From positions 248,001 to 312,000 of the forward strand of contig RECY01000024.1 of NCBI GenBank assembly GCA_007693785.1: DNA of 64,000 nucleotides, read 5' to 3'. The position numbers were made by a program, and so were the translations under genes. The DNA comes from Phycisphaerales bacterium. Its GTDB lineage: Bacteria > Planctomycetota > Phycisphaerae > Phycisphaerales > UBA1924. This document shows, in pieces, positions 28,229 to 36,519 of the stretch. How positions within the stretch are numbered: position 1 is the stretch's first letter; every line of letters begins with the position of its first letter. The notes under the pieces were generated by a model, which saw only the letters and a list, made by a program, of their open reading frames with translations, ran no database searches and was not told the DNA's origin.

Positions 28229-29565
28229 GAGTCGGCCCCCGCTTGGGCGTCCGTGCGGGCCGGAGCCGGGGCCTTGACGCTTGGCGCGCGTGCAGGCCGC
28301 CACTTGGCCCACCAACGCGTGCCGCCCGCCTCGGCCTCGAAAGCGAGCCCGGCGGGCAGTTCTACGCCCGCGCCCTCGTAGATGCCGGGGTCGTCGGACT
28401 CGATCGTGGCGTCCGCGCCGCGGATCCGAGCGGGGTCCGCAGCGGGCTGGACCGCGACCACGGCCCCGCGGCAGGCGCCCGCGTCCACCACGACGCCCTC
28501 GCCCGGTGGCTGCCAGACGGCGAGCGCGTCGAGCAATCGCGAAGCCTGCGCCCGGCCGACCGCCGGCTCGATGCGCACGCCGGGCGCAAGAAGCCCGACC
28601 GCCTGCCCATCGCGGACCCAGTCTTCAATCAGCGTGCCGGCGACCGCGACGGCGCGTTCCACGCTGGGCGAGGTCGCGTTCGGGGGTGTTGCGAGCGCGA
28701 CCCAGGCCCGCCGGGGCATGGGCGCCCCGGGCAGTCGCACGACCGGAGCACCGAGGCGAGCCGTCGGTTTCCATGCGATGCGCCGCGTGCTGTCGCCTGG
28801 GGCGTACTCGCGAATCGCAACAAACTCGTCACCCGGTCCCGGGCGTCGTGACGCGGTCGCACCGGTGGAGCCGAGTCGGCGCACGACCGCGTGACCTCGG
28901 GCCGAGAGCTTGACCCTCGGCGGGCGGACGCGCACGCTCGCGGGCAGGTCGAACCGCAGGCGTTTCTCGGTCAGGCCGAACGGGAACCGGCTGCGCACGG
29001 ACAGCAGCGGGAATTCGAGCAAGCCGCGGTGGGTCGGCGTCCAGACCGATTCGCCCTCGACCGGTCGGCGCGGGCGGACCACATCGAGAAACGCGAGGGC
29101 GTTCGGCTCGGCCCGGGCCGAGCCGGCGGGGGATTCCTGCACGATCAACGCGCACGCTGGGAGGACGCGGTTCCGCGTGGTCAGGCGGTAGCGGATCGAA
29201 AGCGGCTGCCCGACGCGTGCGACGCTCGGCAGCACACGCGTGATGCGCACGCCCATGATCCCCGACCCGCCGATGACGCCCGAGGCGAGCACGCACCCGA
29301 CGAGCAGGCCGAAGACGATGAAAAGCAGGTTGTTCTGGCTATTGACCGCGCCGATCGCGACGAAGACGGTCACCACGGCATAGACGAACCCCGCCCGGAG
29401 CAGCCCGGACGACCGCTTCGGTGCGGGGCGATCGACGTCAGCGGGTGGGGAGGCCGACACGTCCTCGCGGAAGCCGTACGCCCCGCTGCTCTCGATCCCG
29501 ATCGCCGAACGCGTCACGAGGGGTTCACCAGAGCCCTTTCCAACCCCCAGAGATCTCCGAGTCAC
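28225..29565 (-). CDS. DUF58 domain protein
   Basis: 446 residues. Two membrane helices lie at about 57-95 (FVYAVVTVFVAIGAV, LLFIVFGLLVGCVLASGVIGG). A beta-rich region follows, then the DUF58 core with the invariant GDEFVAIREYAPGDSTRRIAWKPTAR block. The C-terminal part resembles a von Willebrand A-like fold. In most genomes DUF58 proteins sit between a MoxR AAA+ ATPase and a TgpA transglutaminase. Here the TgpA gene follows with an overlap, but no moxR is present nearby. The start at 29565 is a GTG with only a weak ribosome-binding site, so the first 15-20 residues are uncertain. Confidence 0.9.
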   Translation of the reverse strand: MTRRSLGVGKGSGEPLVTRSAIGIESSGAYGFREDVSASPPADVDRPAPKRSSGLLRAGFVYAVVTVFVAIGAVNSQNNLLFIVFGLLVGCVLASGVIGGSGIMGVRITRVLPSVARVGQPLSIRYRLTTRNRVLPACALIVQESPAGSARAEPNALAFLDVVRPRRPVEGESVWTPTHRGLLEFPLLSVRSRFPFGLTEKRLRFDLPASVRVRPPRVKLSARGHAVVRRLGSTGATASRRPGPGDEFVAIREYAPGDSTRRIAWKPTARLGAPVVRLPGAPMPRRAWVALATPPNATSPSVERAVAVAGTLIEDWVRDGQAVGLLAPGVRIEPAVGRAQASRLLDALAVWQPPGEGVVVDAGACRGAVVAVQPAADPARIRGADATIESDDPGIYEGAGVELPAGLAFEAEAGGTRWWAKWRPARAPSVKAPAPARTDAQAGADS

Positions 29566-29598
29566 GGTCGGCGACGCGTCCCGAGCGGGGCAGGCCCG

Positions 29599-29982
29599 TT
29601 ACCGCTTGGGCATCACGACGAGCACTCGGCTGGACTCCGACGGGACGTACATGTCCGAACGCGTCAACTGATACCCATCCGCCGTCGCTTCGATGCGGAT
29701 CCGCCCGCGGTAGTTCCGCGGCAGGCCCATCTTGATCCGCCCAAGCTCGTCGGTGGTCCCGCTCGCGAGCACGCCGCCGTTGGTGGTCAGCACGCGGACC
29801 GACGCCCCGGGCACACCCTCGGTTTCCTCACCCATCCGCGGGTCGGTCCGCTCCACGACGGTCGCGATACTCGCGGGGCCCTCGATCACCCGTGCCGAAA
29901 CCATCTGCCCGCACCCGGCGAGCAAGCCCGAGATCGCGATCGCCGCGACACCCATCACACGCGTTTTTGCATCAACCCGCAC
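29599..29982 (-). CDS. Small lipoprotein with carboxypeptidase-regulatory-like domain
   Basis: 127 residues starting at a GTG with AGGAAGGGG upstream, overlapping the end of scpB by 11 nt. The signal peptide ends in lipobox LLAGC (C24). The mature part is a small beta-sandwich with GVPGASVRVLTTNGG and the TDELGRIKMGLP turn of CarboxypepD_reg-like domains. It is probably an outer-membrane or periplasmic lipoprotein binding a protein or glycan partner. No enzymatic site is seen. Confidence 0.7.
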   Translation of the reverse strand: MRVDAKTRVMGVAAIAISGLLAGCGQMVSARVIEGPASIATVVERTDPRMGEETEGVPGASVRVLTTNGGVLASGTTDELGRIKMGLPRNYRGRIRIEATADGYQLTRSDMYVPSESSRVLVVMPKR

Positions 29983-30733
29983 GTTCCGCCCCTTCCTGAG
30001 CCGACACCGCGGCCACGTCCTGCGACCCGTCCTCGATTGACCCTGCGACGTCCCCGTCCTCGCGTTCCGCGTCGAACCCCTCGCCGGACGCCTCCGATGT
30101 GGCTTTGTCCCTCGCGGGCGGGGCTCCGCCCACGAGCTCGCCGACCTTGGGCAGGTCGCGCAGGGTTGCGAGCCCGAAAGCGTCGAGGAACTGCTTGGTC
30201 GTGCCGTAGAGCATCGGACGCCCGAGTTCCTCGGCTCGACCCTTGATCATCACCATCTTCCGCTCAAGCAGCGAGCGGAGCACCTCCCCGCACGCGACGC
30301 CGCGGATCGCCTCCAGGCTGGCCCGGGTCATCGGCTGGCGATAGGCGATGATCGCGAGGGTCTCGATCGCGGCTCGGCTGAGCTTCTGGCTCTGACGCTG
30401 GCGGCTGAAGGCGGCGACGACCTCGGCGTGCTCCGGGCGGGTCATCAGACGCCACCCGCCAGCGACCTGCTCGATCCGGAACGCCCGCCCGCTCTGGTCG
30501 TACGCCTCGTTGAGGGCCTCGACCGCCCCCCGGACGCGGGCCTCGACGCCTTTCGCCCGCCCCTCGGCGTCGTCCTCGCCCGAGGCCGACGGTGTGTCGC
30601 CTTTGCCAAGCCCGAGCAGGGCCTCGCCGATCGCCCCCGGCGTCACCGGTCGGTCGGCCGAGACGATCACCGCCTCCACCGACGCCAAGAACCCGGCGTC
30701 CGACTCCACCTCCGTGTGCGCACGCTTGCTCAT
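29972..30733 (-). CDS. scpB: Segregation and condensation protein B
   Basis: 253 residues. ScpB is a winged-helix partner of the SMC condensin complex. The core is recognisable by FRIEQVAGGWRLMTRPEHA, the second winged helix with LSRAAIETLAIIAYRQPMTRASLEAIRGV and the terminal YGTTKQFLDAFGLATLRDLP. The N-terminal region has a Gly/Ser/Asp-rich insert (about 45-65), and the C-terminus an acidic Ala/Asp/Glu-rich tail not seen in short ScpB proteins. ScpA is not adjacent, unlike in many bacteria. It diverges from the transporter gene at 30788. Confidence 0.92.
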   Translation of the reverse strand: MSKRAHTEVESDAGFLASVEAVIVSADRPVTPGAIGEALLGLGKGDTPSASGEDDAEGRAKGVEARVRGAVEALNEAYDQSGRAFRIEQVAGGWRLMTRPEHAEVVAAFSRQRQSQKLSRAAIETLAIIAYRQPMTRASLEAIRGVACGEVLRSLLERKMVMIKGRAEELGRPMLYGTTKQFLDAFGLATLRDLPKVGELVGGAPPARDKATSEASGEGFDAEREDGDVAGSIEDGSQDVAAVSAQEGAERAG

Positions 30734-30787
30734 CGTCCCGATCGTACACGCATCGCCGGGGCCCCGGGCGGCGAAGAATCCCCACCA

Positions 30788-31666
30788 ATGCCTCACCACG
30801 CCCCACTCCCCACCGAGCAGCACCGGTACACGGACCTCGCGCCCCTGACCGAACGCCAGCTCCACAAGCGCCGGGAGACCGTCTTCCTCGTCCTCGCCGG
30901 GCTCTTCCTCGGCACGCTGGCGATGCTCAACATCCTTGGCATCACGCGGTTTATCAAGCTGTTCGAGATCACCGGCACCGACGGGCAGCCGGCCGAGTGG
31001 TTCGGCACGCAGCTTGTCTTCGCGGTCGCCGTCGGCGTGCTCCCCTACCCCCTGACGTTCCTTTGCACGGATTTCATCAGCGAGCACTTCGGGCGGGCGC
31101 GGGCGAACGCCGTGGTCTGGGTCGGGTTTCTGCTGAACGTCTGGGTCGTCGCGATCCTCTGGATCGGCGGGGCGCTCCCGGGCTTCGAGGCGACCGACCC
31201 CGGGACGGGGGCGATCCTCGCCGACGAGGCGGGGCGTCAGCCGGTCTTCTTCGAGGTCCGGGCCCTCGCGTTCGGCGCGGTCGCGGCGAGCATGATCGCG
31301 TACCTGATCGCCCAGCTCGTCGACGTTCACGTCTTCCACTTCTGGAAGCGGTTGACCAATGGCAAGCACCTCTGGCTCCGCAACAACGGGTCCACGCTGG
31401 TCAGCCAGCTCGTGGACACCACGGCCGTCATCCTGATCACGCACTTCTACGCTCGGGCCCTGCCCATCAGCGGGGAGCACTCGATCTGGCCGCAGCTGCT
31501 GCTGTTCATCGCGACGGGTTACGCGTTCAAGGTCGTGGCGGCCCTGGTGGACACGATCCCCTTCTACATCGGGGCACACCACCTGAGCCGGTACATGCGC
31601 CTGCCCCCGCCGACGCACGCGACCCGCCCTTCGGCGGCGGCTGCTGTGGAGGCCGGGGTTGGATGA
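30788..31666 (+). CDS. Queuosine precursor transporter (YhhQ/VUT family)
   Basis: 292 residues with about six membrane helices, for example TVFLVLAGLFLGTLAMLNIL and NAVVWVGFLLNVWVVAILWI. Family landmarks are PYPLTFLCTDFISEHFG and the SQLVDTTAVILI / FIATGYAFKVVAALVDTIPFY blocks. YhhQ-type proteins import queuosine precursors (preQ0/preQ1). With tgt at 10.2-11.5 kb this suggests salvage; no queCDEF genes are in the window. It has a longer loop of about 25 residues after the fourth helix. The start ATG is 54 bp from scpB's start on the other strand. Confidence 0.85.
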   Translation: MPHHAPLPTEQHRYTDLAPLTERQLHKRRETVFLVLAGLFLGTLAMLNILGITRFIKLFEITGTDGQPAEWFGTQLVFAVAVGVLPYPLTFLCTDFISEHFGRARANAVVWVGFLLNVWVVAILWIGGALPGFEATDPGTGAILADEAGRQPVFFEVRALAFGAVAASMIAYLIAQLVDVHVFHFWKRLTNGKHLWLRNNGSTLVSQLVDTTAVILITHFYARALPISGEHSIWPQLLLFIATGYAFKVVAALVDTIPFYIGAHHLSRYMRLPPPTHATRPSAAAAVEAGVG

Positions 31667-31710
31667 ACCCGCGGGGCTGGCCAGGGGCGACGGGGAAGAT
31701 CCCGCCCCCG

Positions 31711-31739
31711 TTGCCGGTTTCCGAGTCGGGGCCTATCCT
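31711..31739 (+). promoter_or_regulatory. Candidate sigma-70 promoter for tRNA-Tyr
   Basis: TTGCCG (31711-31716), a 17-bp spacer and TATCCT (31734-31739) end 19 bp before the first base of tRNA-Tyr. Spacing and match are good for a housekeeping promoter. This is a prediction only. Confidence 0.5.
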
Positions 31740-31758
31740 GCCCCCGCGATCGACCTTT

Positions 31759-31840
31759 GGGCGTGTGCCGGAGTGGTCAAACGGGCCTGACTGTAAATCA
31801 GGTGGCTTCGCCTTCGGGGGTTCGAATCCCTCCGCGCCCA
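31759..31840 (+). tRNA. tRNA-Tyr(GTA)
   Basis: 82 nt. Acceptor 31759-31765 (GGGCGTG) pairs with CGCGCCC at 31833-31839, with A as discriminator. The anticodon stem CCTGA/TCAGG holds loop CTGTAAA with anticodon GTA at 31793-31795. A long variable arm (class II) around GGCTTCGCC and the T-arm GGTTCGAATCC are present. CCA is not encoded. GTA is a GUN anticodon and therefore a target of the Tgt enzyme in this window. Confidence 0.97.
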
Positions 31841-31842
31841 CT

Positions 31843-31873
31843 GCCGCCGCTGCGAAGCGGCGGCTTTCTTTTT
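31843..31873 (+). terminator. Rho-independent terminator after tRNA-Tyr
   Basis: GCCGCCGCT-GCGA-AGCGGCGGC is followed by TTTCTTTTT. The stem starts 3 bp past the tRNA. Confidence 0.93.
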
Positions 31874-31895
31874 GCACTGATCGACTGTGCGCATG

Positions 31896-31944
31896 AAAAA
31901 AGCCCGGGCGGTTCCGCGGCACGCAGCGGAACCGATCCCGGGCT
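31896..31944 (-). terminator. Terminator of the CHRD protein gene
   Basis: AGCCCGGG (31901-31908) and CCCGGGCT (31937-31944) enclose a second stem GTTCCGC/GCGGAAC. The minus strand then runs into six Ts. It lies 54 bp beyond the stop of the CHRD gene and back to back with the tRNA terminator. Confidence 0.88.
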
Positions 31945-31997
31945 TCTCGCACCTCATCGCCCGCGTTCTTCCTCCGAAACGCGACCGAGCGTGCTCC

Positions 31998-32510
31998 TCA
32001 GCTCCGACGCCGACGGGCCGACGCCAGCCCGGCGAGCCCCATCAGCCCGACCGTCGCCGGGGTCGGCACGATCTGCCCGCGGACCTCACCGGGCGGGAAC
32101 GCGTCGGTGTGAAAGTTCACATACAGCCCTTCGGTAAACAGCGCGGTGACCAGGTCCGGTTCGATGTCCTCCCACACCGCGGAGCCGCTGAGCGGCCACG
32201 TGCCGTCCGGCTCAGCGAAGTCGAACACGATCGGCCCGTTCACGCCGAACCCACCGAGGTGGATGTGGGCGCCCGGAGAGGCGGGGTTGCCGATGAGATT
32301 GTCGGTGATGTCCCACTCAAAGCTAAACGTGTTAAGGTTGCTGTCGTACACCCCACTGAGCGTGCCGGTCGCCGGCGTGTCCACCGGTGGCACTTCCTGA
32401 GCACCATTAATCACCGCTGTGAAGGTGAACAGGTCCGCCCCTGCGCCCGTGCTCAGCACTGTGAGCGCAAGACCAGCCGCCGCAAGAGTACTACTGCTTC
32501 GAAGGTGCAT
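31998..32510 (-). CDS. Secreted CHRD domain protein with PEP-CTERM-like tail
   Basis: 170 residues. The ATG at 32510 has AAGGAA upstream. A signal peptide (about 1-24) precedes one CHRD (chordin-like) domain with the typical NGAQEVPPVDTPATG opening, HIHLGGFGVNGPIVF middle and YVNFHTDAFPPGEVRGQI end. The C-terminus is VPTPATVGLMGLAGLASARRRRS: a Pro-rich motif, a hydrophobic helix and an Arg cluster, matching PEP-CTERM-like sorting tags of planctomycetes. CHRD proteins are usually extracellular. It is in line with the DUF4394 gene upstream (125-bp gap). Confidence 0.9.
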   Translation of the reverse strand: MHLRSSSTLAAAGLALTVLSTGAGADLFTFTAVINGAQEVPPVDTPATGTLSGVYDSNLNTFSFEWDITDNLIGNPASPGAHIHLGGFGVNGPIVFDFAEPDGTWPLSGSAVWEDIEPDLVTALFTEGLYVNFHTDAFPPGEVRGQIVPTPATVGLMGLAGLASARRRRS

Positions 32511-32635
32511 CGGTTTGTTCCTTTCCAAGAACGGTTGAATCGGAGTCGATTCGGCACGGCCTCGCCCACACGACCCGTGGGCGCGGCCGACCATCCCCTT
32601 GGGTGGAATATGCAACAGGTTCTCTTATGATCCAG

Positions 32636-33508
32636 TTAAATACGACGTCGACGCGTCATGCCCGCGAGCCCGGCGAGCGCCGCGATCGCGAACCCACCCG
32701 GAGCGGGGATGATCGCCATCGAGGTCACGAGGGAACCGCCGCCGATCTGCCCGATCATCGTCGCCTCACCGGTCATGAGATCGATGGTCCAGAAGGTGGA
32801 CTGGCTGAGCGTCGCGTCGAGCACGGTCGCGTACGCGACGTCTTCGAAGATATCGAAGCTCGCGTCGTCGGTCAGGTTCACGCCGAGCGAGCCGACGGTC
32901 GCAAGGTTGCCGAAGCTGTTCGCCTGCGTGACGAGGATGTTGAGCCCGGTGTCGAGCCCGTAGAGCTGACTGGTGGTCGCGCCCGCAAAATTGTTGGTGT
33001 AGGCCGACGCCACCACGTTCGGCGTCGCCCCCTCGTTCGGGTCGCCCGCTTCATAGAACAGCGGCGTCGCGACGGTCGAGGCGCCGTCGTTGGGGTTGAG
33101 CACGAGGTTCTGCCCGGCGTCGGAGACGACGCGGATGCGGTCGATCGTGGGGTTGAAGTCGAAGCCGAAGGACGAGCCGTTCAGCGTGTCGCTGAACCCG
33201 CCGACGAGTGTCGCCATGCCGGAACTGATGTCGACACGGTAGAGGTTGCTGAAGCTGCCGAGGGCGTAGAGCTCGCCGGTTGCGGGTCGGACGTCGATGC
33301 CGACAAGCCGCTCGTTGACGCCGAGCCCCTGAAGAGCGACGCCGGTCTCGATGGCTTCCGGGGTGTTCACGTTCCAAGTGATCAGGGAACCCTGATTGGT
33401 CACGCCGATCGCGGTCTGGGCTTGGGCCGTCCCGGTGCCGAGCGCGAGTGTGAGCGCAATGATCGCCGTACGACGCGCCGTCTGGCGCGTCCGAATCTGA
33501 TGCAGCAT
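32636..33508 (-). CDS. Secreted DUF4394 protein with PEP-CTERM-like tail
   Basis: 290 residues from the ATG at 33508, with GGAGGAC upstream. A signal peptide ends after TAQAQ. The body is a beta-propeller-like DUF4394 domain with repeats such as LVGIDVRPATGELYALG, LYRVDISSGMATLVGG and RIRVVSDAGQNLVLNPNDG. The tail IPAPGGFAIAALAGLAGM is followed by TRRRRI, a second PEP-CTERM-like sorting signal. The role is unknown; it is probably a surface or extracellular-matrix protein. It diverges from the ECF sigma gene across 223 bp. Confidence 0.85.
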   Translation of the reverse strand: MLHQIRTRQTARRTAIIALTLALGTGTAQAQTAIGVTNQGSLITWNVNTPEAIETGVALQGLGVNERLVGIDVRPATGELYALGSFSNLYRVDISSGMATLVGGFSDTLNGSSFGFDFNPTIDRIRVVSDAGQNLVLNPNDGASTVATPLFYEAGDPNEGATPNVVASAYTNNFAGATTSQLYGLDTGLNILVTQANSFGNLATVGSLGVNLTDDASFDIFEDVAYATVLDATLSQSTFWTIDLMTGEATMIGQIGGGSLVTSMAIIPAPGGFAIAALAGLAGMTRRRRI

Positions 33509-33731
33509 GTTCTGTGTCCTCCGCCGCGTGCCGCGGCATAAATGTCGACCGCATCCGCCCGGCACCCAGCCGGAGGAGCGACGACCTGATCTCGCCCCGC
33601 CTTCGGTCCCCGGACGTTCCGAGTTTTCGTGGCGCAGCCGAATTCTTCCGGATCCACAACTCGGCTACACTCGAAGCCATTCCGGTTTTGGGGTTTTTGG
33701 ATCCCCGTCCGCCGTCGCAAGGGTTCTCACC

Positions 33732-34301
33732 GTGTCCACACTCCTCCAACGCATCGCGGGCGGCGACCACAGCGCCGTCACGGCGTGCGTGCAGGAGTAT
33801 GGCGGGCTCATCTGGCGGCTGGCCAACCGATACCTGGACCGGGCAAAAGGCGAAATCGAGGACGCCGTACAGGAGGTCTTTGTCGAGCTCTGGACCAAAG
33901 CCGACCGCTACGACCCGAGCAAGGGCAGCGAACCAGCCTTTGTCGCGACGATCGCCCACAGGCGATTGATCGACTACCAGCGTCGCGTCTCGGCCCGCCC
34001 GGACCGGACCAGCACCAGCGAGCGACCGCCCGAGGGCGTCGCACCCGCGAGCATCGAGGTCAAGCGGGCCGACCTGGCCCACGCGGCCCTCGCATTCAAC
34101 AAGCTCCCGGAGGACGAACGCCAAGCCCTTTGGATGAGCGTCCGCAGCGGGATGACCCACCAGCAGATCGCTCACGCGACCAACGCCCCGATCGGGACGG
34201 TGAAGAGCCGCTTGCGCCGCGGGCTGATCCGCTTGACGGAAGCGGTCGCGAAGGAGCCGGCAGTGCAGAGCGACCGCCAGAGGACGGGGGGTGGCGCATG
34301 A
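33732..34301 (+). CDS. ECF-type RNA polymerase sigma factor, module 1
   Basis: 189 residues from a GTG with AAGGG upstream; longer upstream readings look noncoding. Region 2 is visible as YGGLIWRLANRYL and EDAVQEVFVELWTKADRYD. Region 4 appears as LPEDERQALWMSVRSGMTHQQIAHATNAPIGTVKSRLRRGL. It groups with SigK/SigL-like ECF factors paired with RskA anti-sigmas. It overlaps the anti-sigma gene by ATGA, so the two are translationally coupled. It is a clear paralogue of the sigma factor at 37.5 kb. Confidence 0.93.
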   Translation: MSTLLQRIAGGDHSAVTACVQEYGGLIWRLANRYLDRAKGEIEDAVQEVFVELWTKADRYDPSKGSEPAFVATIAHRRLIDYQRRVSARPDRTSTSERPPEGVAPASIEVKRADLAHAALAFNKLPEDERQALWMSVRSGMTHQQIAHATNAPIGTVKSRLRRGLIRLTEAVAKEPAVQSDRQRTGGGA

Positions 34302-35197
34302 GTCTGAATCCCGCCGACCGCGCCCGCCTGATGGAGCTGATGGCCGACGAGGCCTTGCAGCAGCTCGAGCCCGAGTCGGTCTCGGAGCTGGCCTCGCTGC
34401 GCGCTCAGGGCGGGGCGGACCTGCCCGCGATCGACGCGGCGATCGGGGCGTTGATCCTGACGCTCGACGCCGCCGAGCCGGGTTCGGCGTCCGCGGATCC
34501 GGGGCCGGAACTGCCGACCGATTTGGCCGCCCGTGTGACCGCGATCGGTCAGGCCGTCGCCACGGCTCGCGTGGCGCAGGCCGCTCGCCCGGGGCGCCCG
34601 GTCGCCGTGCCGCCGACCCCCCCAGCACCGACGCGGCGTTCGTCGCTCGGGCCGATCGGCGTGCTGGGCTGGATGGCGGCCGCCGCCGGCTTCGCCCTTG
34701 CCGCGGTCGCGTGGCTGACTCAGCCCAAGGTCGTTCCCGTCACGCCGCCCATGGTGGAGGCCCCAGCCGAACCAACGCCTGCGGAGGGTGCCATGCACCT
34801 TGCCGATCGGCTCTCGACCGAGCCGGGCACGCTCCGCGTCGCCTTCCAGGCCGCCGGGCTGATCGAGGGGCGCGACAACGTCGGCGAGGTCCTCTGGAAC
34901 CCCGACGAGCAGCGCGGCTTGCTCCGCATCCGCAACATCGATCCCAACGATCCCGCCCAGCACCAGTTCCAGCTCTGGATCTTCGACGCCGAGCGCGAGC
35001 AGTACGCCGTCGACGGCGGTGTCTTCGACATTGGCCCCGCCACGCCGCGCGATCAGGACGGCAACCTGCTCGTCCCCTTCGAGCCCAGGCTTGCCATCCG
35101 CAACGCCGCCGCTTTCGCCGTCACGCAGGAACAACCCGGCGGCGTCGTCGTCACCGATCAGTCGGGCCTGATCCTCCTCGGCCCCGTCGGCGGCTGA
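34298..35197 (+). CDS. RskA-type anti-sigma factor, module 1
   Basis: 299 residues. The N-terminal cytoplasmic part is helical (LMELMADEALQQLEPESVSELASL). One membrane helix lies at about 119-140. The outside part is an anti-sigma-K (RskA) C-terminal domain with LWNPDEQRGLLRIRNIDPND, HQFQLWIFDAEREQYAVDGGVFDI and AAAFAVTQEQPGGVVVTDQ. The protein should hold the co-encoded sigma at the membrane until regulated proteolysis. A membrane protease is needed for release in characterised RskA systems; the rhomboid and other proteases in this region are not demonstrated partners. Confidence 0.9.
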   Translation: MSLNPADRARLMELMADEALQQLEPESVSELASLRAQGGADLPAIDAAIGALILTLDAAEPGSASADPGPELPTDLAARVTAIGQAVATARVAQAARPGRPVAVPPTPPAPTRRSSLGPIGVLGWMAAAAGFALAAVAWLTQPKVVPVTPPMVEAPAEPTPAEGAMHLADRLSTEPGTLRVAFQAAGLIEGRDNVGEVLWNPDEQRGLLRIRNIDPNDPAQHQFQLWIFDAEREQYAVDGGVFDIGPATPRDQDGNLLVPFEPRLAIRNAAAFAVTQEQPGGVVVTDQSGLILLGPVGG

Positions 35198-35251
35198 ACG
35201 CCGTGTCGCGCGGGGAGGGACGCCTGTGCCGCCGCTGGCTTGGCGTCGTGA

Positions 35252-35923
35252 TCATCCCAGTTCGATCGACTCGCCCGGCGACAACTCCCGGACCGTCACG
35301 CCCTTGGGCTCGAAACCCTTCGCGTCCTGACGCAGCAGCGGGAACGTCTTGTAGTGCACCGGCACCGCGATCGGCGCGCCGATAAACTCCGCCGCTCGGC
35401 TCGCCAGCTCCGGCCCCATCGTGTAGCGGTCCCCGATCGGCACGAACGCGACCTGCGGCTTATAGATCTCGCCGATCAGCTTCATGTCGCTGAACAGCCC
35501 CGTGTCGCCGCAGTGGTAAAACGTGATGCCGCCGATCGAGACGACCGCCCCGCACGGCATGCCCATATACCGCCCCTCGTAGCTGGAGGAGTGAAACGCC
35601 TGCGTGAGCGCCACAAAGCCGAAGGCGGTCTCGACCTTGCCGCCGGGGTTCATACCCTCGCACTTGTCGTGCCCGCGCTCGGCGAGAAACTCGCAGATCT
35701 CGTGGGCCGCGTAGACGGGCGCGCCGCAGCGCTTTGCGATCGACTCGGTGTCGCCGAAGTGGTCGGCGTGCCCGTGGGTGAGGACGATCGCCGTCACGTC
35801 CATCTCCTCGGCCTTCCTCGCCGCGAGCGGGTTGCCGGTCAGGAACGGATCGATCAGGACCCGGTGGGCCCCGGATTCGAGCAGGACGCCCGAGTGGCCA
35901 AGGAACGTCGCGCGTGCGCTCAT
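35252..35923 (-). CDS. UPF0173-type metal-dependent hydrolase (metallo-beta-lactamase fold)
   Basis: 223 residues from the ATG at 35923, with AAGGAG upstream. The metallo-beta-lactamase motif THGHADH lies at residues 49-55. Other conserved points are [10 protein letters not shown] near the start, the HCGDTG block and PVHYKTFP near the end. The size and pattern match the UlaG-like UPF0173 family, whose physiological substrate is mostly unknown. It sits between the two sigma/anti-sigma modules. No evidence ties it to them beyond position. Confidence 0.9.
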   Translation of the reverse strand: MSARATFLGHSGVLLESGAHRVLIDPFLTGNPLAARKAEEMDVTAIVLTHGHADHFGDTESIAKRCGAPVYAAHEICEFLAERGHDKCEGMNPGGKVETAFGFVALTQAFHSSSYEGRYMGMPCGAVVSIGGITFYHCGDTGLFSDMKLIGEIYKPQVAFVPIGDRYTMGPELASRAAEFIGAPIAVPVHYKTFPLLRQDAKGFEPKGVTVRELSPGESIELG

Positions 35924-36014
35924 GGGTGGTCTCCTTCGAGTCGGCCCGCGCAGGAGGCGTGCGGGCTGGTGCGTCCCGGCGGAAGTGTACCGGTCGCGTG
36001 TACGCTGCTCCGCG

Positions 36015-36407
36015 ATGCCCGCGAACCACGACCTGCCGACCAAGCTCTGCGCCTCCTGCGGGCGTCGCTTCGCGTGGCGCAAAAAGTGGGAGCGCGACTG
36101 GGACGCCGTGCGGTACTGCTCCAACGCCTGCAAGGCCCGCGGCATCAACCGTGAGGACGCGGCCCTGGAAGCGGCGATCCTCCAACTGCTCTCTGATCGC
36201 AAGCCTGGCACCTCGATCTGCCCAAGCGAGGCCGCCCGCGCGATCGGGCCCGAGGACGAGACGGAAGCCGCGTGGCGGGAACGCATGGAGCCCGCACGAC
36301 GGGCCGCGCGTCGCCTGGCGAACGCCGGCCGGGTGATCATTACGCAGAAAGGCAAAGCCGTGGACCCGTCCGAGGCGCGAGGCCCGATCCGGATCGCGCT
36401 GCGTTGA
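36015..36407 (+). CDS. DUF2256 + DUF3253 fusion protein
   Basis: 130 residues. The N-terminal part (about 8-40) is DUF2256, a small zinc-binding motif with [15 protein letters not shown]...RYCSNACK. The rest (about 45-130) looks like DUF3253, a winged-helix-like domain with [22 protein letters not shown] and [23 protein letters not shown]. Such fusions occur in many bacteria and have no known function; the fold suggests nucleic-acid binding. The ATG at 36015 follows the divergent metallo-hydrolase promoter. Confidence 0.85.
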   Translation: MPANHDLPTKLCASCGRRFAWRKKWERDWDAVRYCSNACKARGINREDAALEAAILQLLSDRKPGTSICPSEAARAIGPEDETEAAWRERMEPARRAARRLANAGRVIITQKGKAVDPSEARGPIRIALR

Positions 36408-36420
36408 ATGCCTGCGCCGC

Positions 36421-36451
36421 AAAACGCCCGTGGGCAGACTGACCACGGGCG
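36421..36451 (-). terminator. Terminator of the second anti-sigma gene
   Basis: CGCCCGTGG (36425-36433) pairs with CCACGGGCG (36443-36451). The minus strand continues TTTT. It lies 69 bp past the anti-sigma stop at 36520. Confidence 0.75.
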
Positions 36452-36519
36452 CTTAGTATCGAACAGGCAAACCGCTCGGCCCCGGATAACTCAGCCAGAC
36501 TTCACTCAGCCGGGTTAAC

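Noticed and set aside
31759-31840. An attachment site or integrated element next to tRNA-Tyr
   Set aside because: No integrase, direct repeat of the tRNA 3' end or mobile gene is present.
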